A stretch of 64,000 bases of DNA, taken from assembly GCA_948857205.1 (NCBI GenBank), contig CAQPRV010000041.1, positions 36,151-100,150 of the forward strand, given 5' to 3'. A program made the translations under genes and the position numbers. Positions within the stretch are counted from its first letter, which is position 1. The number at the start of each line of letters is the position of its first letter. Below, piece after piece: positions 52,364-60,781 of this stretch. The notes beneath the pieces were generated by a model. The model saw only the letters and a list, made by a program, of their open reading frames with translations, was not told the origin of the DNA and made no database searches. The DNA comes from an uncultured Clostridia bacterium. GTDB lineage: Bacteria > Bacillota > Clostridia > TANB77 > CAG-508.

Positions 52364-52843
52364 TTATTTATGATAAGTTTCTCCATTAGATATTTTAAAG
52401 GCCCTAAAAATCTGTTCAAGCAAAAGGACTCTAAAAAGCTGATGGGGAAAAGTCATTTTAGAAAAAGAAATTTTTAAATTACAAGAGCTTAATAAATTAC
52501 TAGTTAATCCAAGAGAGCCACCAATAATAAAGGTAATATGACTATTTTCCATAGAAATCTCATCAATTTTTTTAGAAAAATTTTCTGAAGAAAATTGAGT
52601 GCCTTTTAAATCTAAAGCAATAATAAAACTATCTTTTCTTATATGGCTCAATATCTTAGAACATTCCTTTTCTTTAATTTGATTAGATAAGTTGTCATTT
52701 ACTTTATCAGGTATTTTTTCATCAGCTAATTCAGTAATATTTAATTTACAATATTTAGATAAACGTTTACAATATTCAGACATTGCTTCTTGTAAATATT
52801 TTTCTTTTATTTTTCCAATACAAATAATCTCAATAGTTAACAT
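52364..52843 (-). CDS. rlmH: 23S rRNA pseudouridine(1915) N3-methyltransferase RlmH
   Basis: A 159-residue SPOUT methyltransferase acting on pseudouridine 1915 of 23S rRNA. It has the family motifs IALDLKGTQFSSENF (about 81-95), FIIGGSLGL (about 108-116) and the C-terminal FPHQLFRVLLLEQIFRAFKI ending in YHK. Length is exactly typical. It is the last gene of a murA-walJ-rlmH unit, 18 bp behind walJ; yycJ and rlmH are also near each other in Bacillus. Confidence 0.95.
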   Translation of the reverse strand: MLTIEIICIGKIKEKYLQEAMSEYCKRLSKYCKLNITELADEKIPDKVNDNLSNQIKEKECSKILSHIRKDSFIIALDLKGTQFSSENFSKKIDEISMENSHITFIIGGSLGLTSNLLSSCNLKISFSKMTFPHQLFRVLLLEQIFRAFKISNGETYHK

Positions 52844-52861
52844 ATACTTTATAATCCTTAA

Positions 52862-53650
52862 TTATACTTCTATAACTTTACTATGTAAATCTCTTGAAGC
52901 AACACTAAGAGATAATGAATTTTCATTATAATCATTTAATATTAACTCATCTACAACTGTTTGATAAGCAAGCTCTGGAAAATTGCTTTCTTTACTTAAA
53001 TGACCAAGCATTGCATTTTTTAAACCAGATTTTAATAGATGAGAAATTGTTTTTCCAGCTAGTTGATTTGATAAATGCCCCTTTGGACCTGCAATTCTTG
53101 ATTTAAGTAAATATGGATAAGACGAACATTTTAATACTTCAGGGTCATAATTAGATTCTAACATGACAAAAGAGCTTTCTTCTAAGCATTTTAGAATATC
53201 ATTTGTCATATGCCCAATATCTGTTGCAATACTTAATTTTTTTTCTCCATTAGAGATATTAAATCCACAAGGATTTGCAGCATCATGTGGTATTGAAAAA
53301 GGAGTGATTTTTAAATCTCCTATTTCAAAGTAATCTGTTATTTTAAATTTTTTTAAATTTTCTTCTTTAATTTTGTCTCTTTGTTTTGGCATAGCATCAA
53401 GGGTTTCTTGATTAACGAAAACAGGTAAATCGAATTTTTTAGAAAAGGTACCTAAACCCTGAACATGATCAGAATGCTCATGTGTAACTAAGATTCCATC
53501 TAAAGTATATGGATCAATATTAATATCGTTTAATGCATTTTCAATTTTTTTTGAACTAACACCTGCATCTATTAATATTTTGGCATTTTCTGTTTCGACA
53601 AATAGACTGTTTCCACTGCTCCCACTATATAAACTACAAAAATTTAACAT
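52862..53650 (-). CDS. walJ: MBL-fold hydrolase of the YycJ/WalJ family
   Basis: A 262-residue metallo-beta-lactamase-fold protein. The metal motif THEHSDHVQG is near residues 56-65, and later His residues (PHDAANPCGF, DIGHM, LGHLSKESN) complete the site. YycJ/WalJ is linked to cell-wall and DNA-repair homeostasis and is a probable 5'-exonuclease. It begins SLYSGSSGNS after the first few residues, typical of the family. It lies 22 bp behind murA, 18 bp before rlmH. Confidence 0.88.
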   Translation of the reverse strand: MLNFCSLYSGSSGNSLFVETENAKILIDAGVSSKKIENALNDINIDPYTLDGILVTHEHSDHVQGLGTFSKKFDLPVFVNQETLDAMPKQRDKIKEENLKKFKITDYFEIGDLKITPFSIPHDAANPCGFNISNGEKKLSIATDIGHMTNDILKCLEESSFVMLESNYDPEVLKCSSYPYLLKSRIAGPKGHLSNQLAGKTISHLLKSGLKNAMLGHLSKESNFPELAYQTVVDELILNDYNENSLSLSVASRDLHSKVIEV

Positions 53651-53672
53651 TTTATTTTCTTCCTTTAGTGTT

Positions 53673-54932
53673 TTATTCCTTTATTCTTTGTATATTAGCA
53701 CCAATTTTTCTGAATTTTTCTTCTATATTTTCATAACCTCTATCAATATGTTCTAAATTAAATATTTCAGTTGTACCATGTGCTACAGTTCCAGCAATAA
53801 CTAAGGCTGCTCCAGCTCTTAAATCAGAAGAGTATACAGGTGCACCATATAAATTTTCTACACCTTCAAAAACTGCTGTTTTGCCTTGCGCTGTAATTTT
53901 TGCTCCCATTTTATTTAATTCTTCTGTATATTGAAATCTTGATTCCCATATACTTTCATTTATAATACTTGTACCATCTGCTAGAGATAATACTATTCCC
54001 ATTTGAGGTTGTAAATCTGTTGGAAATCCGGGATATGGTAAGGTTTTTATATTTGCTTTACGAGGTCTTTTATCACACCATACTCTTATGCTATCTCCAT
54101 TATCTTCAACATTTCCACCAATTTCTATTATTTTAGCAGTTATTGATTCTAAGTGTTTTGTTATACAGTTTTTTAAGGTTACGTTGCCTTGTGTTGCAAC
54201 TGCTGCAAGCATAAATGTTCCTGCTTCTATTTGATCTGGTACTACAGAATAAGTTGCATTACCATGTAATTTTTCAACACCATTTATTTTTATTACATCT
54301 GTTCCAGCACCTCTTATGTCTGCCCCCATTGTATTTAAAAAGTTAGCTACATCTACAATATGTGGTTCTTTTGCTGCATTGTCTATAATGGTTGTTCCTT
54401 TAGCTAGTACTGCTGATAACATTACATTTATTGTTGCACCAACTGATACAATGTCCATATAAACAGGACATCCAACTAATTCTTTTGATTTTGCATAGAT
54501 TGTTCCTTTTTCAACAGTTACTTCTGCTCCTAATAGTTCAAATCCTTTTATGTGTTGGTCAATTGGTCTTGCTCCTAATTTACATCCGCCTGGCATACCA
54601 ACTTCAATTTCTCCCATTCTGCTTAACATTGCTCCAATTATGTAATATGAAGCTCTAAACTTACTTGTTAAGTCTAATGGTGCTTTTGTAGTAGTAATAT
54701 GTCTGGTATCTATTTTTATTGTATTTTTGTCTATCCATGTTATTTTTGCTCCAAGTTTTTCTAGTATTTCACATGATATTTTTATATCACTTATATTTGG
54801 TAAGTTTTCAATGGTACATTCTCCATCTATTAAAAGAGTAGCTGGTAATATTGCTACTGCTGCATTTTTTGCACCACCAATTAGTACGTCTCCTTTTAAT
54901 GATGTGGGTCCTGTTACTACTAATTTTTCCAA
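53673..54932 (-). CDS. murA: UDP-N-acetylglucosamine 1-carboxyvinyltransferase
   Basis: A 419-residue enzyme of the EPSP-synthase fold that transfers enolpyruvate from PEP to UDP-GlcNAc, the first committed step of peptidoglycan synthesis. KNAAVAILPATLL (22-34) and the loop PGGCKLGARPID with the catalytic, fosfomycin-reactive Cys (about residue 116) are intact. The start is TTG 54932 behind GGGGGT. First gene of the murA-walJ-rlmH unit. Between it and the element at 55080 there is a small stem, AGAGTGT/ACACTCT (54979-54998). Confidence 0.95.
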   Translation of the reverse strand: MEKLVVTGPTSLKGDVLIGGAKNAAVAILPATLLIDGECTIENLPNISDIKISCEILEKLGAKITWIDKNTIKIDTRHITTTKAPLDLTSKFRASYYIIGAMLSRMGEIEVGMPGGCKLGARPIDQHIKGFELLGAEVTVEKGTIYAKSKELVGCPVYMDIVSVGATINVMLSAVLAKGTTIIDNAAKEPHIVDVANFLNTMGADIRGAGTDVIKINGVEKLHGNATYSVVPDQIEAGTFMLAAVATQGNVTLKNCITKHLESITAKIIEIGGNVEDNGDSIRVWCDKRPRKANIKTLPYPGFPTDLQPQMGIVLSLADGTSIINESIWESRFQYTEELNKMGAKITAQGKTAVFEGVENLYGAPVYSSDLRAGAALVIAGTVAHGTTEIFNLEHIDRGYENIEEKFRKIGANIQRIKE

Positions 54933-54978
54933 TTAAATTACCCCCATTTATATTAAATTATTTTTTACATTTTAAAAT

Positions 54979-54998
54979 AGAGTGTAATATAACACTCT
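54979..54998 (+). terminator. Weak hairpin upstream of murA
   Basis: AGAGTGT/ACACTCT stem followed on the plus strand by TTTATTTAT. No plus-strand gene ends nearby, so its role is unclear. Confidence 0.35.
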
Positions 54999-55079
54999 TT
55001 TATTTATAAAATATAACATAAGTTAATAAGTAATGCAATAATTTTTATTTAATCAATTAAAATTTTAGTTTTTTTTTGT

Positions 55080-55296
55080 TTACAGTTCAGTATATGGCTA
55101 TTTTTCTAATACCTAAGTACTACAAATCTTGATTTTTAGGTTAGATAATTAGAATTTCTAAATATTTTCCAGTTGCATTCGAATTTTCATAAATATTTTA
55201 GATATTTTTTTCCCTTATATAAAATAAATACTTACTAAAAAATCAAGATTTGAAAGCTTAGATAACTTAGTTCAATAGCTATATACTGAACTGTAA
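55080..55296. mobile_element. MITE-like palindromic element (217 bp)
   Basis: The ends TTACAGTTCAGTATA and TATACTGAACTGTAA are exact inverted repeats, and complementarity continues inward for about 65 bp, including CAAATCTTGATTTTT against AAAAATCAAGATTTG. The centre (about 90 bp) is unique and AT-rich with no reading frame. Flanking T-runs may be the target duplication but are not diagnostic. It is a non-autonomous inverted-repeat element; no transposase with such ends is in the window. The rest of 54933-55550 is AT-rich spacer. Confidence 0.75.
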
Positions 55297-55550
55297 CTTT
55301 TTTTGGTTAATGTCCATATCTAGGCTAATTTTAATTATAAAAGTTTATTCTATACTTTATTTATTTTTACTGAACCTATAGAGAGTTTCTTAGTTATTCT
55401 TAGAATATAATAAAAAGTTTACAATAATAATATTTACAACGTAGTGTTAATTTGTTATGAATGTATTATAAACAATTATAATGAAATATAACATAAGTGT
55501 AATATAAAAAAGATATTATTTTAAAACAGTGTACAAAGGGTGGAAAGTAA

Positions 55551-57816
55551 ATGAAAGAAAAAAGCAAATTAATAGGGAAAAAATGTTTTGGAAAGACAAA
55601 TAAAATATTAATATGTATTATAATTATAATATTAATTTTATTAGTAACTTTTATTATACAAAAAAATAAAGTTAAGCAAAGAAATGTAATAGAACATAAT
55701 TTACAAATAGAAAAACTAGAACAGAAGATAGAAAAACAAGTAAATATAGTAAAAATAGAAGGAAATACTATTTATATAACATTAAAGTTTGTAAGTAATA
55801 TAAATAACTTGGAATATATTGTATATCCAGATGGAAACGAAATAAAACTCCAAAAACAAACAAAGATATTAGCAATAGATTATCAATTAGAAAATAGAAA
55901 AGAATATAAATTTATAGCAAAAGCAAATGATAGCCAAGAGGTAGAATTTATAATAATAGTAGACAAAGACATGCTTCCAAAAATAAATATAAACGAAGAG
56001 AAATATGCTACAATAACTACGCAAGGGGTAGTTTTACAACAGATAATAACAATGGATATAACAGAAGGATATAAAACCATGTATAGTTTAGATAATAAAA
56101 AGACATGGCATGAATATACTGGAGAAATAAAAACAATTAATGTAAATGAAGTAATAGGAAAAAAAATACCAATAAAAGAAGAATATAAAAATGTAATAAC
56201 ATTAGAGAAACGAGTAAATATACCAAAAGTAGTATTAGCAGAAGATGCAATAGGTCCTTTAGCATATGATAATAATGAAGAAACATATGTAGAGAAAAGT
56301 GGATACATAAAGATAGATAATGAAATGGAAGGCTTCAAAATTAAGATATTATCTAATAAAGTTACTGTAAGATGGACTAAAGAGGATAAATCAACTTATA
56401 TAGATAGAAGTAAAATAATAAATAATTCAACACAGAGTCAAAGAAATGGAACTATATTAACTATACCAGAAGGAGCAGTATATTTAAAATTTAGTGGAAC
56501 TAATATAAAATTGAAAGTAGTACAAGTAATACCAAGTGTAAATTTTTATCCAACCGAAATAGGGATAAAAGAATTAACTATATCAGCAAAAACGATTAAA
56601 TTTGGGCCAGATGTAACATATAAATATTATTTAGGAAATGTGCTAAAACAGACAACTAAACAAAGTACATATAAATTTACTGGATTGACACCATATTATG
56701 ATAATGAAATTAAAGTAATAGCAGAAGATTCAAATGGAAATAAAGATACAACTATTAAACAAATAAGAACTAAACCAGAAGAAGGAATACTGCAATTTAT
56801 GGCAAGTGATGCTATTAAATCAAGTAATCAAGCATATGTAAGGCCAATAAATGGTATACCATCTTATACATTTGAAATATTATATTTAGATCAAAGTAAT
56901 ATATCAAATTATGGTACTTATAATCAAAGTACAAATACATATACAATCACTAAAAATATGAATTTAGGAACAGCAGAAATGAGTAAAATGGCAGTTTTAA
57001 AATGTGATGGAAATCTTACTATTAATTCAGGAGTAACAATAACAGCAGCCAGTTCTTACAATATAGAAGATGCAACAGGAATAGCAACAAAAGTAAAAGG
57101 AATTTTTATATGTTGTACAGGTACATTTACAAATAATGGAACAATAACTCAAAGTGGAAGAGGAACATATAAAACGGCAGGACAAAGTTTATATTTGTGG
57201 AAAAATCCAAATGAAACACTAGAATATGTTCCAGCATATGGAGGAGCTGGAAGTGGTAGTCATTATAAAAATGGTTGTACTGCTGGAAATGTATCAATAG
57301 AAAGCAGAGGAACTGGACGGAGGCGGATCAGGACGTATTTATACAAGTCCTGCTAATGCTAATTATTATGCAGGTTCAGGAAGCCAAGGAACATCATATT
57401 CTGGTGGTTCTGGAGGTGGAGGATGTTATCGGTTGGGCCTATGGTAATCCTGGTGAAAGTGATGGAGGAAAAGGTGGCAAACGGAAAGAAAGCTTCTGGA
57501 GGACGGACAAGCTGGATATTATAATGGTGCAGGAAATGGAGATGGCTCAGGTGGGACAGGTGGACTTATTATAATTTATGCTAATACATTTTGTAATAAT
57601 AATACAATAACTGCAGATGGAAGCATTGGAACATTAGCTGATGGGAGAGCAGCGGGAGGTTCTTCTGGAGGAGGTTCAATAAATATCTTTTATAAAAACA
57701 TAACAAATAGAGGTACTATACATGCAACAGGAGGAAGTGGTAGTATTGGTGGCAATGGAGGAGATGGATCAGTTGTATTAGGTAACATAACTACTGGCTC
57801 ATTTGTAAAAAATTAA
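55551..57816 (+). pseudogene. Glycine-rich membrane-anchored surface protein with four frameshifts
   Basis: A type II membrane start (anchor about residues 18-36) leads to beta-rich, Ig-like exterior regions (about 50-410) and a Gly/Ser/Thr/Asn-rich C-terminal domain. As it stands the first frame stops at 57356 after 601 codons. Removing one C at each of 57318, 57430, 57482 and 57504 gives one uninterrupted 753-codon frame to TAA at 57814-57816, with an even Gly-rich composition throughout (GGSGRIYTS, GWAYGNPGES, GYYNGAGNGDGSGG, GGSGSIGGNGG). All four C bases stand directly before GG. Either the gene is inactivated or the sequence carries errors. Function unknown; adhesion or spore-coat-like roles are guesses. 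Confidence 0.8.
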
Positions 57817-57818
57817 TT

Positions 57819-57846
57819 TGTCACTAGGGACGGAGAATTTTGGCAA
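57819..57846 (+). repeat. REP-type repeat copy 16 (forward)
   Basis: Begins 2 bp behind the glycine-rich gene stop; left end TGTCACT, core AGGGACGGAGAA, right end TTTTGGCAA. Confidence 0.88.
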
Positions 57847-57945
57847 TATTTTATTAAAGATTTGTTCTATATACTTTAAAATAAATAGTAATATAAAAAT
57901 ATGTTTTAATTTTATATTATTAACCAAAAATACTTATAGAAAAAT

Positions 57946-57985
57946 AAAAAATCTTGAATTTACATACGTATTTTCAAGGTTTTTT
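57946..57985. terminator. Terminator between glycine-rich gene and spoIIR
   Basis: AAAAAATCTTGAA pairs with TTCAAGGTTTTTT (one G-T wobble) around about 14 bases, with T-runs on the plus strand and on the minus strand. It can serve both convergent genes. Confidence 0.75.
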
Positions 57986-58060
57986 ATTGATATAATTTAT
58001 TCAAATATATATATTTAAATTATTTGATATACTCTAAGGGACAAAAGGACTATTTTGTAA

Positions 58061-58726
58061 TTATTTTTTTGCGGTAATCAAACCATTATTACCTAAAAAT
58101 TCAAGTAATTTAAATTTAAATTTAATATCTTTTGAAGAATCCTTAGAAACAAGAGCAAATTCTTCTTCTGTAAGATTATCTTCCATTAATTCTTTAGATT
58201 CATCAGGAACTATACCAGATGAAATATCAACAAAACATAGGGGAGGAAACATTACGCACCACCAATTTTGTCCTTTTGCTTCTCCAATTTCCACACGTAA
58301 AGCATCATAAAAACCAGCGGGAAGAGATATATCGCCATAATTTTTTGTAGGAAACTCAAAATTACCAATATTAATATTTACATCATAAGAATAACCCTCT
58401 GTACTTATAGTATCTAAAGCAATTTGTTTAAAAGAATCTTTATTTTTTTCTACTAATATAATGGCATCTTCTTTAGATTTACAATTTTCACAAATTTCAT
58501 TCATATAATTTAACAAACTATCACGAACTTTTAATTTTAAAGCTTGATCTTCCTTACTATCACTATTTGCAAGAACATGTAATCTAAAAACACTATTAGC
58601 TATATCTGTAGAAACATTTTGACCATAAGATAAAGCACAAATAGTTGTATATAAGAAGAGTAAAAAGCTTAAAATAATTACCATTTTTACCTTGGGATTT
58701 TTAAATAAATTTAATATTTTTTTCAT
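58061..58726 (-). CDS. spoIIR: Stage II sporulation protein R
   Basis: A 221-residue secreted signalling protein made in the forespore under sigma-F that triggers SpoIIGA to process pro-sigma-E in the mother cell. One N-terminal membrane/signal segment (about 15-33) is followed by the conserved FRLHVLANSDSKEDQALKLK (about 47-66), the LPAGFYDALRVEIGEAKGQNWWCVMFPPLCF block (about 137-167) and a helical tail. The start ATG follows GGAGGTAAC. Expected promoter is sigma-F type, which I could not identify with confidence. Confidence 0.95.
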   Translation of the reverse strand: MKKILNLFKNPKVKMVIILSFLLFLYTTICALSYGQNVSTDIANSVFRLHVLANSDSKEDQALKLKVRDSLLNYMNEICENCKSKEDAIILVEKNKDSFKQIALDTISTEGYSYDVNINIGNFEFPTKNYGDISLPAGFYDALRVEIGEAKGQNWWCVMFPPLCFVDISSGIVPDESKELMEDNLTEEEFALVSKDSSKDIKFKFKLLEFLGNNGLITAKK

Positions 58727-58839
58727 AAGTTACCTCCAAAAAACTTTTTTTGTAATTTTTTCATTTACTTTAAGTATTGACCAATTTTAAAAATTTATAC
58801 AATTTGCGAATAATGTCGATAAGTTTCTTTGAAATATTA

Positions 58840-58868
58840 TTGACATATTTGTAAAGAAATGGTAAAAT
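58840..58868 (+). promoter_or_regulatory. Promoter of the 152-residue unknown gene
   Basis: TTGACA (58840-58845), 17-bp spacer, TAAAAT (58863-58868). The leader to the ATG is about 60 bases and contains GGGAAAACC, TTTCC and two AAGGA-like boxes. Confidence 0.65.
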
Positions 58869-58936
58869 TTACCAGTAAGCAATAAGGGAAAACCTTAATT
58901 TCCGTAAATTAGAAGGATGAAAGGACGGATTTTCAA

Positions 58937-59395
58937 ATGAATAAAAATGAAAAGACAAAAGAAAAAAGTTGTATATTTTATGTAAGTGACTATCACTTTG
59001 AGATGATTAGTTTACCTTACATTAGTAAGAAAATAGAAGAGGGAAAGAAAATAATAATATTAACAGAAGAAAATTTAGAAGAAACAATAAAAGTACTTGT
59101 AGAAAAAATAAATTTAAAAGAAGAAAAGAAAAAACAAATACTAAAAATTAATTGGAACAAAGATGATATAAAGAAATTACAAAAAATAAAAGAAGAAAAA
59201 GAAGTAGAGATGGAAATATTAATAAAAGGAACAGAAGAATATATAAATAAAATGAATAAAGAAATAGAACAAATTAACAATAAAAATATTAAAATAATAG
59301 ATTGCTATAATATAGAGAAAACTAAAGAAAAAATAGATTCTATAATGATTAAATATAATAACCTTATAAGTACAATTGGAGAAAAAAGTGTATAA
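58937..59395 (+). CDS. Charged hypothetical protein
   Basis: A 152-residue soluble protein rich in Lys, Glu and Ile. The N-terminal part (CIFYVSDYHFEMISLPYISKK, then KKIIILTEENLEETI) alternates strands and helices like an alpha/beta nucleotide-type fold; residues about 60-152 are highly charged, largely helical. No membrane segment. The first residues recall MEDS-type or P-loop-like sensory domains, but no motif settles it, so I leave it unnamed. It has its own promoter (58840-58868) and a palindromic terminator (59442-59471). Confidence 0.6.
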   Translation: MNKNEKTKEKSCIFYVSDYHFEMISLPYISKKIEEGKKIIILTEENLEETIKVLVEKINLKEEKKKQILKINWNKDDIKKLQKIKEEKEVEMEILIKGTEEYINKMNKEIEQINNKNIKIIDCYNIEKTKEKIDSIMIKYNNLISTIGEKSV

Positions 59396-59441
59396 AAAAA
59401 ATTAAAGTATTGATAATTAAAAAGAAATAGTGTATAAATAT

Positions 59442-59471
59442 AAATACAGATAATAATTATTATCTGTATTT
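59442..59471. terminator. 30-bp perfect palindrome acting as terminator
   Basis: AAATACAGATAATAA followed by its exact reverse complement, ending in TTTATT on the plus strand, 46 bp behind the unknown gene and 33 bp before the next start. Confidence 0.65.
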
Positions 59472-59503
59472 ATTAAGCTATAAAAGGCGAAGGGAATGAT
59501 GAT

Positions 59504-60757
59504 ATGGAAAATGAATTAATAGAAATAAGAAAGAAACTAAAAAAATATAATCAGGAGCATTTACTAGAACATTATGAAAAACTTGATGAAACACATAAAA
59601 AGGAGTTAATAAAGCAAATAAATAATATAGACTTTTCACTAATAGAAAGTTTATATAAAAGCACAAAAAAAGAAGAAAAAAATAATGAAGACAAAATAGA
59701 GCCAATAGAATATTTAGATAAATTTAAATTAAACGATAAATATAAATATTATGAAAACATAGGTAAACAAGCAATAAAAGAAAGAAAACTTGCAGCAGTA
59801 ACAATGGCAGGAGGTCAAGGAACAAGACTAGGGCATGATGGCCCAAAAGGAACTTATGATATTGGACTAGAATCACATAAATCTTTATTTGAATTATTGT
59901 GTGATAGTTTAAAAGAAGAAGGAAAAAAATATGGAGTTACAATTCCATGGTTTATAATGACAAGTAAAGAAAATAATGAATCAACAATAGAGTTTTTTAA
60001 TAAAAACAAAAACTTTGGATATGAGAAAGATAAAAATTTATTTTTCTTTATACAAGGTGAATTACCAATGATAGATACAGAAGGAAAAATATTAATAAAT
60101 GAAGATGGATTAATTAAACTTGCAGCAGATGGTCATGGAGGTATTTACGAATCACTTGTAAAAAGTAAGATGACAGAGCAAATGAAACATATGGGAATAG
60201 AGTGGGTATTTATAGGTGGAGTTGACAATTGCTTAGTAAAAATGGTAGACCCTGTTCTTATGGGAATTGCAATAGATAATAAAGTAACAGTAGCATGTAA
60301 ATCAATAGTAAAAGCAAATCCACATGAAAAAGTAGGAGTATTTTGTAAAAGAAATGGAAAACCAAATGTAATAGAATATTCAGAAATAACAGATGAAATG
60401 GCAGAAGCAACAGATGAAAATGGAGAACTATTATATGGAGAATCACACATATTATGTAATTTATTTAGTATAGAAGCAGTAGAAAGAATGGGAGCAAAAC
60501 CACTTCCATATCATGTTGCATATAAAAAAGCAAAATATTTAAATAAAGAAGGAAAAATAGTAGAACCAACGTCACCTAATGCCTATAAATTTGAAGCCTT
60601 TCTATTTGATGCTTTTGGGGAAGTTGATGAGATGGCAGTACTTCGTGTAAAAAGAGAAGAAGAATTTGCACCAGTAAAAAATGCAGATAGTGCTGGTGTT
60701 GATTGTCCAAGTACAGCTAAAGAATTATATACGAAATATTATAATTTAGATAAATAA
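59504..60757 (+). CDS. UDPGP-family UTP:sugar-1-phosphate uridylyltransferase
   Basis: A 417-residue cytosolic nucleotidyltransferase of the eukaryote-like UDPGP family that makes UDP-GlcNAc or UDP-glucose/hexose from UTP and a sugar 1-phosphate. The nucleotide-binding signature MAGGQGTRLGHDGPKG is near residues 102-117. Other family motifs are PWFIMTS, FFIQGELPMI, HGGIYESL and the metal-site region GVDNCLVKMVDPV. A helical N-terminus (about 1-75) is typical. ATG follows GAAGGGAATG. It is 24 bp before a phosphohexomutase gene, which supplies sugar 1-phosphate. Substrate preference is not visible. Confidence 0.88.
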   Translation: MENELIEIRKKLKKYNQEHLLEHYEKLDETHKKELIKQINNIDFSLIESLYKSTKKEEKNNEDKIEPIEYLDKFKLNDKYKYYENIGKQAIKERKLAAVTMAGGQGTRLGHDGPKGTYDIGLESHKSLFELLCDSLKEEGKKYGVTIPWFIMTSKENNESTIEFFNKNKNFGYEKDKNLFFFIQGELPMIDTEGKILINEDGLIKLAADGHGGIYESLVKSKMTEQMKHMGIEWVFIGGVDNCLVKMVDPVLMGIAIDNKVTVACKSIVKANPHEKVGVFCKRNGKPNVIEYSEITDEMAEATDENGELLYGESHILCNLFSIEAVERMGAKPLPYHVAYKKAKYLNKEGKIVEPTSPNAYKFEAFLFDAFGEVDEMAVLRVKREEEFAPVKNADSAGVDCPSTAKELYTKYYNLDK

Positions 60758-60781
60758 TATTAAATAAGAAAGGGTGATATT

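Noticed and set aside
57818..58018. 66-codon plus-strand frame behind the glycine-rich gene
   Set aside because: It begins within a REP copy, runs through a terminator and has no ribosome site.
58869..58936. Cyclic-di-GMP or THF riboswitch in the leader of the 152-residue gene
   Set aside because: Short G/A-rich blocks are suggestive, but the conserved tetraloop/receptor and core bases of these classes are absent.
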